From Flavobacteriales bacterium (lineage in GTDB: Bacteria > Bacteroidota > Bacteroidia > Flavobacteriales_F > PHOS-HE28): a stretch of DNA of 64,000 nt. The DNA lies in NCBI GenBank assembly GCA_030584065.1, contig CP129489.1:1202640-1266639 (forward strand), given 5' to 3'. Positions 9,114-17,215 of the stretch are shown in pieces (positions within the stretch are counted from its first letter, which is position 1; each line of letters starts with the position of its first letter). The translations under genes and the position numbers were made by a program. The notes under the pieces were generated by a model, which did no database searches, was not told the DNA's origin, and worked only from the letters and a program-made list of their open reading frames with translations.

Positions 9114-9195
9114 TCAATGAGGGGACTGCCATGGCCGTTCCCCGCACCCTCCGTCTCCCACCCCTCAACAACCTACCAACCCTCAACCTCCCATC

Positions 9196-10185
9196 ATGAC
9201 CGACCTCATCATCCCCGTACTCCTCGTCGTCTTCGTGCTCGTCATCATCGCCAAGGGCGTGCGCATCATCCAGCAGAGCGAGGCCATGGTCATCGAGCGC
9301 TTCGGCAAGTACAGAACCACGCTCACCGCCGGCTTCAATGTCATCATCCCGGTATTCGACAAGCCGCGTGAGATCGTCTTCCGATTCACGCGCGACCTCC
9401 CCGACGGCAACAAATACGTGCAGTTCCAGCGCAGGCAGCGCATCGACCTGCGCGAAACGGTGTACGATTTCCCGCGCCAGAACGTGATCACCAAGGACAA
9501 CGTGATGACCGAGATCAATGCGCTGCTCTACTTCCAGATCACCGACCCGGTGAAGGCGATGTATGAGATCGAGAACCTCCCGCTGGCCATCGAGAAGCTC
9601 ACGCAGACCACATTGAGGAACGTGATCGGCGAACTGGACCTGGATGAGACGCTCACGAGCCGTGACACCATCAACATGAAGCTGCGCACGATCCTGGATG
9701 AAGCCAGCAACAAATGGGGCGTGAAGGTGAACCGGGTGGAGCTTCAGGACATCAACCCCCCGCGCGACATCCGCGAAGCCATGGAAAAGCAGATGCGCGC
9801 CGAGCGCGACCGGCGCGCGCAGATCATCGATGCCGAGGGCAGCAAGCGCGCCGCCGTGCTTCAGGCAGAGGGCATCCAGCAGAGCCAGATCACACAGGCC
9901 GAGGGACAGAAGCAGAGCCAGATCCTGGAGGCCGAAGGCGATGCGCAGGCCCGGATCCGCCGCGCGCAGGGCGAAGCCGAGGCCATCCGGCTGGTGGCCG
10001 AGGCCGTGGCCGGCGGCAAGGGCGACCCCACCAACTACCTCATTGCCATGAAGTACCTGGAAACGCTGAAGGAGATGACAAGCGGCCAGGGCAACAAGGT
10101 CGTCTACATCCCTTACGAGGCCAGCGGCGTGCTCAGCAGCGTGGGCGGCATCAAGGAAATGCTGGACATGAACCGGAAAGGGTGA
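9196..10185 (+). CDS. SPFH/Band 7 (stomatin-like) membrane protein
   Basis: A 329-residue protein. It has one N-terminal membrane helix (LIIPVLLVVFVLVIIAKGVRII), an SPFH domain from about residue 20 to 190 (QQSEAMVIERFGKYRTTL, DYFPRQNVITKDNV-like core, ELDLDETLTSRDTIN), then an Ala/Gln/Glu-rich coiled coil with repeated QAEG units, and a C-terminal tail. This is the QmcA/slipin layout: oligomeric membrane scaffolds that work with NfeD. The 82-bp spacer before it is very pyrimidine-rich on this strand and holds no clear promoter box, so expression probably continues from the NfeD gene. Confidence 0.9.
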   Translation: MTDLIIPVLLVVFVLVIIAKGVRIIQQSEAMVIERFGKYRTTLTAGFNVIIPVFDKPREIVFRFTRDLPDGNKYVQFQRRQRIDLRETVYDFPRQNVITKDNVMTEINALLYFQITDPVKAMYEIENLPLAIEKLTQTTLRNVIGELDLDETLTSRDTINMKLRTILDEASNKWGVKVNRVELQDINPPRDIREAMEKQMRAERDRRAQIIDAEGSKRAAVLQAEGIQQSQITQAEGQKQSQILEAEGDAQARIRRAQGEAEAIRLVAEAVAGGKGDPTNYLIAMKYLETLKEMTSGQGNKVVYIPYEASGVLSSVGGIKEMLDMNRKG

Positions 10186-10205
10186 CCCCTCCTCCTGCAT
10201 CAAGC

Positions 10206-10235
10206 GCGAAGGGCGGCCAAAAGGCCGCCCTTCGC
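10206..10235. terminator. Bidirectional hairpin between SPFH and M49 genes
   Basis: A perfect 13-bp stem (gcgaagggcggcc pairing with ggccgcccttcgc) around an AAAA loop, placed between two convergent stop codons. The downstream side has only short T runs. The position and stem strength fit a terminator shared by both genes. Confidence 0.75.
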
Positions 10236-10252
10236 ATCTCGTACCCCAAGCC

Positions 10253-12298
10253 TCAGTTCTCGTCCGGCAAGAAGCTGTGGCGCTCGGCATAGCGCAACAT
10301 CTGCCCGAGGAAGTCCTTCGGATAGGTCACCTTCACATCCGTGATGCTGCCGTCCGCGCCGGTGACGGCCTCCATCTCGGGCTGGATGAAGCCCGCATAG
10401 GGCTTGGTCCTGATCTGCTCGGCGCGGCGCAGCACCTCGGCGTGTATGGCGGGGTCCACCTTCACGCCGTAGGTCTCCACCAGAGCTTGGCAGGCCTTGT
10501 AGTCGCCCTGGCTCTTGATGCGCTGCACCTCCCGCAGCAGCTCGCCGAAAATATTGCGCAGCTTGTCGTAGTCGCGGATATCGTAGTAGGTGTCGCCATC
10601 GCGCACCACCTTCACGATCACGCTGTCGGCCTTGCCGCGCTCGTAGGCCCATGCGCTCACCCACATACGGTTTCGCATGTGCGCCTCCTCGATGTCCTTG
10701 CCCGGCTTGATGCGGCGCAGCTGCACCAGCAGGCCGTTGCGGATATAGCTGTCGTACTCGGCCATGCCCACCTCCAGGCTCGGCATCACGCCCAGCTCAA
10801 CGAGCTTGGGGTCCATCACGAAATAGAGGGCCACGAGATCGGCGCGGCCCTCCTCCAGGGTGCTGGCGTAGCTCTTCAGCGTGGCATCGGTCTCGCCAAC
10901 GCCGGGCTCCAGCTGGCCGCTGGCATGACCCACCACCTCGTGCAGCGCGGTGTGCAGCTTGCCGGCCAGCGCGCCGTGCGCCTTGGCCAGCTCGATCTCC
11001 TTCGCGTCGTGGCAGAACACCTCAAGCGTGCTGCTGCCGCTGCTCTTGTCATAGGCGTCGCTGATGTTCCCCAGGCTCACGCTCTTGCTGCCGTGCTTGG
11101 CGCGGATCCAGTTGGCATTGGGCAGGTTCACCCCGATGGGGGTGCTGGGTGAGGCATCGCCGGCCTCGCCCACGGTATTGATGAAGCGGTAGGTGATGCC
11201 CACCACATCCTTCTTCTTATGCTGGGGCAGCAGCGGGCTGTTGTCCTCGAACCACTGGGCGTTCCGCATGATCACCTCCATGTTCTTGGTGGCCACCGGA
11301 TCGTTCACCTCCACGATGGCCTCGTAGCTGCCGCGCTTGCCCATGGGATCGTTGTACACCTCCACGAAACCGAGGATGTAGTCCACCGTGCTCTCCACGT
11401 CCTTCACCCAGGCCACATTGAAATCGTCCCACACCTTCAGGTCGCCGGTGCGGTAGTACTCGATGAGGAGCCCCAGGGCCTTGCGCTGGGCCTCGTTCTC
11501 CGCTACGCCCATGGCCTTCTCCAACCACTTCACGCTTTCCTCCAGCGCAGGGCCGTAGAGCCCACCGACCCTGTAGGTACGCTCTTCCAGCTGGCCGCTG
11601 GCGTTGCGCACCAGTTTGCTGTTGAGTCCGTAGCTCAGGGGCTCGTCGGTCCCGATGGCCTCCTTCGCCGCATAGTACTGCTCCACCTCCCCTTGGCTGA
11701 CGTCCTCGCCATAGAAATTGACCGCGCTGGCGAGCACCAGGTCCTTGGAGGCATCGAGGCTCACCTTCTTGGCATCGACCTCCGGATTGAAGATGGCCTC
11801 CATCGCCTCGGGCGCCAGCTTGACGCCGCTCTCGGCCAAGGCCTGCTCGAACCAGGTGCGGGAGAAGGCCGGCTCATGCTTGTCATTGCTGTAGTGGTGG
11901 TGGATGCCGTTGCTGAAGAACACCTGCTTCGCATAGGTCTCGAAGGCCTCCCACTCCGTACCCGAGCGCTCGCCATTGTAATTGAGCAGCACCGCTTCGA
12001 TGGCCCGACGGATGCGCAGATTATAGCGGTAGTTCTGGTCCCACATGATGTCGCGGCCCGCAAGGCCGGCCATGTTCAGGTAGTAGCACAGCTGCTTCTG
12101 CTGGAGCGTGAGCTGGTCCCAACCGGGAATCTGGTAGCGCAGCACCCGGATGTCGGCGAACTCGTCGGCCTCGTAAAAGCCGGAGTCTGAGGGGGAGACG
12201 GTCTCGGAGTTGATCCGGGAGGGCTTTTCCGGCTGTCCGCAGGCATGCAGGAGCGCGACGGCCGGAAGGAGAAACAGGAACGTTCGGGAACGCTTCAT
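10253..12298 (-). CDS. Dipeptidyl-peptidase III family (M49) metallopeptidase lipoprotein
   Basis: A 681-residue protein. MKRSRTFLFLLPAVALLHAC is a lipoprotein signal with lipobox LLHAC, so the start is set there and the enzyme is probably anchored at the cell envelope. The zinc motif HEVVGH is at about residues 452-457 and the second M49 motif EEGRAD at about 482-487; together they mark family M49. These enzymes remove dipeptides from peptide N-termini. Family members are usually 650-720 residues, so this one is full length. It is divergent from the GCS2-like gene and ends at a strong hairpin. Confidence 0.9.
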   Translation of the reverse strand: MKRSRTFLFLLPAVALLHACGQPEKPSRINSETVSPSDSGFYEADEFADIRVLRYQIPGWDQLTLQQKQLCYYLNMAGLAGRDIMWDQNYRYNLRIRRAIEAVLLNYNGERSGTEWEAFETYAKQVFFSNGIHHHYSNDKHEPAFSRTWFEQALAESGVKLAPEAMEAIFNPEVDAKKVSLDASKDLVLASAVNFYGEDVSQGEVEQYYAAKEAIGTDEPLSYGLNSKLVRNASGQLEERTYRVGGLYGPALEESVKWLEKAMGVAENEAQRKALGLLIEYYRTGDLKVWDDFNVAWVKDVESTVDYILGFVEVYNDPMGKRGSYEAIVEVNDPVATKNMEVIMRNAQWFEDNSPLLPQHKKKDVVGITYRFINTVGEAGDASPSTPIGVNLPNANWIRAKHGSKSVSLGNISDAYDKSSGSSTLEVFCHDAKEIELAKAHGALAGKLHTALHEVVGHASGQLEPGVGETDATLKSYASTLEEGRADLVALYFVMDPKLVELGVMPSLEVGMAEYDSYIRNGLLVQLRRIKPGKDIEEAHMRNRMWVSAWAYERGKADSVIVKVVRDGDTYYDIRDYDKLRNIFGELLREVQRIKSQGDYKACQALVETYGVKVDPAIHAEVLRRAEQIRTKPYAGFIQPEMEAVTGADGSITDVKVTYPKDFLGQMLRYAERHSFLPDEN

Positions 12299-12324
12299 GA
12301 ACGAGGGGTTTGGTTCAAGGCTGG

Positions 12325-12332
12325 CGAAGATA
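12325..12332 (-). promoter_or_regulatory. -7-type box TATCTTCG for the M49 peptidase
   Basis: TAnnTTCG form with a 26-nt leader. It lies back to back with the box for the divergent GCS2-like gene, 54 bp away. Confidence 0.5.
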
Positions 12333-12386
12333 GCCGGGACATCAAAGGCCTGCAGGCAATGCCATGGAGCGTTCGAAGGGGAATGC

Positions 12387-12394
12387 GACCTTTG
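12387..12394 (+). promoter_or_regulatory. -7-like box GACCTTTG for the GCS2-like gene
   Basis: Differs from TAnnTTTG only in the first base. Seven bases separate it from the ATG at 12402, which supports that start over the longer open frame. Confidence 0.4.
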
Positions 12395-12401
12395 GCCTGC
12401 C

Positions 12402-13574
12402 ATGGCCGAGCGCAAGCGACGTCCTCCTCTGCTCGATGCCTTCGGCTTCGCGGCCCCTTGCACGGCGGTGCATCCGGCCACGCTGGAACCCCTTGCAGCA
12501 GGCGGCGACCTGGCTGCCACCCCGCTGCCGGCCACCTCGCGCACCCATCCTGAGCGCCAAGACCTTACCCTGGCCGAAGGCTGCGATTCGGCATCCATCA
12601 TCATCCGCAGCAGCCGGCCTGCACGGCGACCGGCCAACTGGGTCCGCAAGGTGCAGGCGCTGCAGTCTGCGCTGACACCTGCCGTGGAGCGCCACGGCGC
12701 GCTGCTGCTGCCCAGCGGCTCACCCGTGGCGCCCTGGGGCGCGTCCGAGCCTATCCCCGGCTGCCTGCAGCGCGCGCTCCGGCTCGACCTGCACTTCGAC
12801 CGGGCCGAGGACTTCGGCCGTCTTCACGCGGCGGTGCGGCTCGTGCTGCCACTGATTCCGGCCATTGCCGCCGCCACACCGATGCGCGAGGGACGCGTCA
12901 CCGGCATCCTGAGCAACCGCCTCAGGGCATGCCTCGACCTGTATGACCGCTTCCCCGAGCGGGTGGGGGCCTTCATTCCGGAGGCGGTCTTCGACCAGGC
13001 CGAGCACGATCGCGCCATCCTAGGGCCCATCGCCCGTTCCGCAGCGGCCGCGGGCCGCGCCGAGCCCCCGGATCCGCAAATGCTGAACCTCCGCGCGGCC
13101 ACGGCGCACTTCGAGCAGGGCATCCTGTCCATCCACGCCATCGATGCGCAGGAGAATTCCGCTGCCGATATGGCCGTGCTCGAGTTCATCATCGCCATCC
13201 TCAAGGCCTTGGTGGGCGGCAGGTGGGTGAGCACCTACCTGCAGCGGGCATGGGGCACGGATGACCTAGCCGCCATCCTGCTCACCACCATCCACGACGG
13301 CACCCATGCCATCGTCACCAATCGCGATTATCTGCTGATGTTCGGGCTCATGAAGCAGGAGGAGGCCACCGCGGACCGCCTGCTGCAGCACCTGTTCGTT
13401 GAGCTCTATGGCGAGCTGAGCGAGAACGCGCGCGTCCACATCAGCCTCATCATCGAACAGGGCTGCCTGGCTGAGCGCCTGTCGGTGCGCTTGGGCCACG
13501 ACCCCGGCGCCCAGCGCCTGCGGGAGGCCTTTGCAGCCTTGGCGGCCTGCCGCACGGACGGACCTTTCCGCTAG
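12402..13574 (+). CDS. GCS2-family glutamate-cysteine ligase-like protein, catalytic residues lost
   Basis: A 390-residue protein. Its middle (DFGRLHAAVRLVLPLIPAIA, then TPMREGRVTGILSNRLRACL) and its C-terminal half (AIDAQENSAADMAVLEFIIA, then ILKALVGGRW) resemble the glutamate-cysteine ligase type 2 family, which couples Glu to Cys or another amine using ATP. Residues expected for catalysis are missing. The N-terminal FGIELE-type strand reads FGFAAPC, the NEL/EIKT region reads SASIIIRSS, the STHINL strand reads ALRLDLHF, and the IEIRVID strand reads LSIHAID. The fold seems kept while the ATP/metal site is gone. The reading frame is intact, so a regulatory or structural pseudoenzyme is more likely than a decaying gene. 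Family assignment is from memory of homologues. Confidence 0.65.
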   Translation: MAERKRRPPLLDAFGFAAPCTAVHPATLEPLAAGGDLAATPLPATSRTHPERQDLTLAEGCDSASIIIRSSRPARRPANWVRKVQALQSALTPAVERHGALLLPSGSPVAPWGASEPIPGCLQRALRLDLHFDRAEDFGRLHAAVRLVLPLIPAIAAATPMREGRVTGILSNRLRACLDLYDRFPERVGAFIPEAVFDQAEHDRAILGPIARSAAAAGRAEPPDPQMLNLRAATAHFEQGILSIHAIDAQENSAADMAVLEFIIAILKALVGGRWVSTYLQRAWGTDDLAAILLTTIHDGTHAIVTNRDYLLMFGLMKQEEATADRLLQHLFVELYGELSENARVHISLIIEQGCLAERLSVRLGHDPGAQRLREAFAALAACRTDGPFR

Positions 13575-13685
13575 AGCACGCCACCCGCCGAGGCGAATCG
13601 GGGCGCCGTCGACGGCGGAGACGGTATCCATCGAAATGGACGAACCCCTGCGCTGCGGCCGCGTTGCGAAGCCCATAGCGCAGCC

Positions 13686-14606
13686 ATGACAAGATCGCTC
13701 CAAGCCACCGTGCTCCTGGCCTGCTGCACTGCCTCGGCCCAGCCGCCGGTACTGCATTGGCCCTTGGATGAGAGCGCGGGCTCCCTGGCCGCCTGCTGGG
13801 GCGGACCCGCTGGGGTGCTGGCCGGTGGCACGGCTTGGGCGCCGGAAAGCGGCCATCATCAAGGCGCCGCGCGGTTCGATGGAGTCGACGACCGCATCGT
13901 GCTCGGTCCGTGCGACATAACGAGCGGCTCGGGAGGGCTGACGGTATCGCTATGGGCGAAGGCCGATTTCGTTACCGGCATGGAGCGGGTACTCATCGCC
14001 AAGGCAACGGGGCCTGCAATAAGCGACCATGTGTGGTCCATCGCCTTCGTGAACGGTACGGCCCTGCGATTCAGGCTCCGCGCAGGCGGGGCGAGCCGTG
14101 AGCTCACCACCCCTCCCTCCTCGCTTTTCGGCGCGCTCTGGTACCATCTGGTGGCGGTGCATGATGGGGCCGAGATGCGCCTGTACCTGAACGGTGCCCT
14201 CATGGGCTCGATGGCCGCCCCCGGCACCTTGGGGCTGCATCCGCAATCACCGGCCTCCCTAGGCGCCCTGAGCACCGGAGCACAGGCCTTCTCGGGATGG
14301 ATCGACGATGTGCGCATCCATGACCGCCCGCTCACCGAACCGGAAATCATCGAACTGTTGTTCGCGAGCATGATCACCGGACTGCCACCTGACGACCACG
14401 GCCTCCCACTCCTGCTAGGCGATGCGGTGAACGCGCCGTCCGGCTGCCGGCGCGTGCGTGTGATGGATCCGCTGGGGCGTGAGCTGGCATCGAGACCCGT
14501 ACGTGCGCCGGCCACCGTCGATCTTGCCTTCCTTCCCGCTGGGCACTACCTGGTCTGCCTGGAAGGCGACGGTGGCCGCCACGTGCTTCGCCTGGCAAGG
14601 CCGTGA
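13686..14606 (+). CDS. Secreted LamG-fold protein with T9SS-like tail
   Basis: A 306-residue protein with a signal peptide (MTRSLQATVLLACCTASAQP). Residues about 25-220 form a LamG/concanavalin-like jelly roll: GAARFDGVDDRIVLG, SLWAKADF, WYHLVAVHDGAEMRLYLNG and WIDDVRIHDRPLTEPEI. The C-terminal 70 residues (VRVMDPLGRELASRPV then LPAGHYLVCLEGDGGRHVLRL) look like a type A T9SS sorting domain, so the protein is probably exported to the surface. Carbohydrate or protein binding is the usual LamG role. The stop abuts the convergent MBL gene with no gap. Confidence 0.75.
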   Translation: MTRSLQATVLLACCTASAQPPVLHWPLDESAGSLAACWGGPAGVLAGGTAWAPESGHHQGAARFDGVDDRIVLGPCDITSGSGGLTVSLWAKADFVTGMERVLIAKATGPAISDHVWSIAFVNGTALRFRLRAGGASRELTTPPSSLFGALWYHLVAVHDGAEMRLYLNGALMGSMAAPGTLGLHPQSPASLGALSTGAQAFSGWIDDVRIHDRPLTEPEIIELLFASMITGLPPDDHGLPLLLGDAVNAPSGCRRVRVMDPLGRELASRPVRAPATVDLAFLPAGHYLVCLEGDGGRHVLRLARP

Positions 14607-15377
14607 TCACCCGATCACTTCCAGCCGCAGGCCATCATAGGCGAGCGATACCCCATCCGGCAACTGACGTGAGACCTCCGCATGCGCACCGAGCAAGTGG
14701 CTGATGTGGGTGAAATACGCCTGCCGCGGACCGATGCGGTCCACCAGTTCCAGCGCCTCACGCAGATTGAGGTGCGAGGGGTGCTCCTCGATCCGCAGCG
14801 CATTGAGCACGAGCAGGTCAATGCCCTGCAGACGCCGCACCTCCTCGGGCTCCACCGTCTTGGCATCAGTGATATAGGCCAGCCCTCCAAGGCGGAAGCC
14901 GAGCACTGGCATGCGCTGGTGCATCACGTGGATGCATTCCACCGGGATGCCCCCGGCCTGGAAGCGTCGCTGCTCAATGGGCACCAGGTGCAGCTCCGGT
15001 ACGCCGGGGTAGCGGTCCTTCGCGAAGGCGTAAGCGTAGATGCGCTCCACGGCACGCAGCGTCGCCGGTGCGCCATGGATGGGCATGGGGCTGCGCATGC
15101 GGTAGTTGAGGGCGCGCACATCATCTATCCCGCTCACATGATCCATGTGCTCGTGCGTGAGCAGGATGGCATCGAGATGGTCCACGCCGGCGCGTAGGAG
15201 CTGCTGGCGCAGGTCCGGACCCGCATCGATGAGCAGCGCGCTGATTCCAGTGCGGATGAGCGCCGAGGTGCGCAGCCGGGCATCGCGCTGGTCACCGCTC
15301 TGGCATACGGAGCAGCGGCAGCCCACCACGGGAACGCCCTGACTAGTGCCTGTGCCGAGGAATTCGATGGTGACCAT
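14607..15377 (-). CDS. MBL-fold metallo-hydrolase (PhnP/RNase Z-like)
   Basis: A 256-residue protein. It starts MVTIEFLGTGTSQGVPVVGC with a Cys cluster GCRCSVC typical of PhnP-like phosphodiesterases. The metal-binding motif is LLTHEHMDH, and further ligands are in ITDAKT and FTHISHLLG. The start is the ATG five bases after a GATCTTTG box; the longer frame upstream overlaps the tRNA. It is probably a cytoplasmic hydrolase of cyclic or phosphodiester substrates. The substrate is unknown. Confidence 0.85.
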   Translation of the reverse strand: MVTIEFLGTGTSQGVPVVGCRCSVCQSGDQRDARLRTSALIRTGISALLIDAGPDLRQQLLRAGVDHLDAILLTHEHMDHVSGIDDVRALNYRMRSPMPIHGAPATLRAVERIYAYAFAKDRYPGVPELHLVPIEQRRFQAGGIPVECIHVMHQRMPVLGFRLGGLAYITDAKTVEPEEVRRLQGIDLLVLNALRIEEHPSHLNLREALELVDRIGPRQAYFTHISHLLGAHAEVSRQLPDGVSLAYDGLRLEVIG

Positions 15378-15382
15378 GCGGC

Positions 15383-15390
15383 CAAAGATC
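15383..15390 (-). promoter_or_regulatory. -7-like box GATCTTTG for the MBL gene
   Basis: One mismatch (first base) from TAnnTTTG, with a 5-bp spacer to the ATG at 15377. Confidence 0.4.
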
Positions 15391-15476
15391 GCCGATGGCG
15401 CGGTGGCGCGCTGATGCTTCTCGATCCACCCTACGCGAGCCTCACGGCGGAACGGCCTGCCGGTGGTACCATGCGC

Positions 15477-15504
15477 CACGGAGCCGCCTTCGGGCGGCTC
15501 CGTG
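15477..15504 (-). terminator. UUCG-loop hairpin downstream of tRNA-Ser
   Basis: A perfect 12-bp stem (cacggagccgcc with ggcggctccgtg) closed by a TTCG tetraloop. It begins 5 bp after the 3' end of the leftward tRNA. A U-run is lacking, but position and stability suggest it ends the tRNA transcript or protects its precursor. Confidence 0.7.
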
Positions 15505-15509
15505 GTCGG

Positions 15510-15596
15510 CGGAGAGGGAGGGATTCGAACCCCCGTTACCCTTGCGGGTAAAGCGGTTTTCAAGACCGCCGCATTCAACCGCTCTGCCACCTCTCC
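15510..15596 (-). tRNA. tRNA-Ser (anticodon UGA)
   Basis: An 87-nt class II tRNA on the minus strand. The acceptor stem GGAGAGG pairs with CCTCTCC. The anticodon stem-loop is gcggt-cttgaaa-accgc, giving anticodon TGA. A long variable arm with an internal hairpin (tacccgcaagggta) follows, then the T arm with GGTTCGAATCC. Discriminator G is followed by CCG, so the CCA end is not encoded and must be added. It reads UCA and other UCN serine codons. Confidence 0.95.
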
Positions 15597-15710
15597 GGGC
15601 CGGCGAAAGTAGGCGGTGGCGCCCAGCGTGCATTGCGTACCGGTGGTCGGAGCCTTCAGGAAAGGCTTATTGCGCCAAAGCTCCGGCAGCCGGAAGGTGC
15701 CTCACGGCCT

Positions 15711-15718
15711 TAGCTTTG
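15711..15718 (+). promoter_or_regulatory. Exact -7 box TAGCTTTG for the GWxTD gene
   Basis: Perfect TAnnTTTG, 7 bp before the ATG at 15726, so the 5' leader must be at most a few bases. Confidence 0.6.
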
Positions 15719-15725
15719 AGGCACG

Positions 15726-17177
15726 ATGAGGCACTTTGCTGTCCTTTCCCTCCTCCTCGCTTCCGCATCCTCAATGGCCGCCGTGGAGGTGGTGGTGGAA
15801 GCCAAGGTGTTCCATGCCCCTGGCCTGGGTCCGCGCGTGGAGGTGAACATGGCCATGATCGGCGGAACCATGACCACCTTGCCGAACACGGCCGGATTCA
15901 TGCAGGCCCGGGTTGAGGCACTCACAATCATCGAGCAGGACGGAGCCATCAAGGCCTTCGCCAAGACGGAGGTGCTGGGTCCGGAGCGGTTGGACTCCCT
16001 GCAGCAGGACCTGCTCCACCAAGAGGTATTCAAGCTGGCTCCCGGCGCCTACGAGCTGCTGGTGGAACTCCGCGACCTGAACAGTTCGGACACCACCATC
16101 ACCAGATACCGTTCCCCGCTGGCCGTCGGGGCACTGCCGCAAGGCATTTCAGTTTCCGACATACTGCTTGCGGAGCGCTTCGATCCGGCCACGGCAGACC
16201 GCCCCACCCCATCGGGCTACAGGGCGGTGCCCTTGCTCAGCGACTACCTGCCCTCCTCGGTCGCCCAACTGGCGTTCTACGCGGAGGTGTACGGCACCGA
16301 TGCCGCCTTCGGGCAGGACAGCCTGTTCCTGCTGACCTACCAACTGGAGGACTTCGAGAAGCGAACGGTCGCCGGTGCTTTCAAACGAAGCATTCGCGCC
16401 AAGGGCGGCGCGGTGGTGCCAATCATGGCGGAGATGCCGATCGACCAGCTGCCCTCCGGCAACTACCTGGCGGTGATCGAGGTGCGTGACCGCGCAGGGT
16501 CGCTCCAGGCCCGCCGCGAGGTCTTCTTCCAGCGGAACAATCCCGTGCGCGTCAACTACGATCTCGACGCCATGGCCAGCCTCGACCTCACCAACACCTT
16601 CGCCGGGGCCATGGCGGACCGGGACTCACTGGCGGAGCACATCCGCAGCATGAGGCCCATCGCCGACCCCCTGGAGCAGAAGATCATCGATGACCGATGG
16701 AAGGACCGCGACCTGGATCTGATGCGGAGGTTCTTCTACAGCTTCTGGCTCAACCGCGGTCCCGCTGACCCCGAGGCGGCCTGGCGAGCCTACCGCGACG
16801 AGGTCATCAAGGTGAACAAGCAGTTCGGTTGCCGGGTGCTCAAAGGCTACCAGACGGACCGCGGCATGGTGTACCTGAAATACGGCCCGCCCAACACGAT
16901 GATGGACCGGATGAACGAGATGGACTCGTACCCCTATACCATCTGGCACTACTACCGCGCCGGGCGGTTCACCAACCGGCGCTTCGTCTTCTACCAGCCC
17001 GACCTCATCAGCCAGTGCATGGTGCTGCTCCACAGCGAGGTGCCCGGGGAGGTGCAGAATCCGCGGTGGAACCAGATCCTGCATTCGCGCAACGTGGCCA
17101 TGCCGAACGTGGATCCCGCCAAGGTGGACACGCAGAGCGGGGAGCGCGCGAACGAGTTCTTCCTCATGCCCCGGTAG
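15726..17177 (+). CDS. GWxTD-domain secreted protein
   Basis: A 483-residue protein with signal peptide MRHFAVLSLLLASASSMAA. Beta-rich extracytoplasmic segments fill the first 300 residues. Near residues 365-400 lies the GWxTD domain: VNKQFGCRVLKGYQTDRGM then VYLKYGPPNTM. The usual Trp of GWxTD is Tyr here (GYQTD). The family is widespread in Bacteroidota and related phyla, is predicted periplasmic, and has no firmly established function. A perfect -7 box directly precedes it. The GT2 gene downstream has its own weak box. Confidence 0.8.
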   Translation: MRHFAVLSLLLASASSMAAVEVVVEAKVFHAPGLGPRVEVNMAMIGGTMTTLPNTAGFMQARVEALTIIEQDGAIKAFAKTEVLGPERLDSLQQDLLHQEVFKLAPGAYELLVELRDLNSSDTTITRYRSPLAVGALPQGISVSDILLAERFDPATADRPTPSGYRAVPLLSDYLPSSVAQLAFYAEVYGTDAAFGQDSLFLLTYQLEDFEKRTVAGAFKRSIRAKGGAVVPIMAEMPIDQLPSGNYLAVIEVRDRAGSLQARREVFFQRNNPVRVNYDLDAMASLDLTNTFAGAMADRDSLAEHIRSMRPIADPLEQKIIDDRWKDRDLDLMRRFFYSFWLNRGPADPEAAWRAYRDEVIKVNKQFGCRVLKGYQTDRGMVYLKYGPPNTMMDRMNEMDSYPYTIWHYYRAGRFTNRRFVFYQPDLISQCMVLLHSEVPGEVQNPRWNQILHSRNVAMPNVDPAKVDTQSGERANEFFLMPR

Positions 17178-17215
17178 GCGCCTGTGGCGGCGCGGTGCCA
17201 CCTTTGCCGCCCAGC

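Noticed and set aside
13603..13616. Palindrome cgccgtcgacggcg in the gap before the LamG gene
   Set aside because: A perfect 14-bp palindrome but without loop, T-run or promoter context; likely chance in GC-rich DNA.
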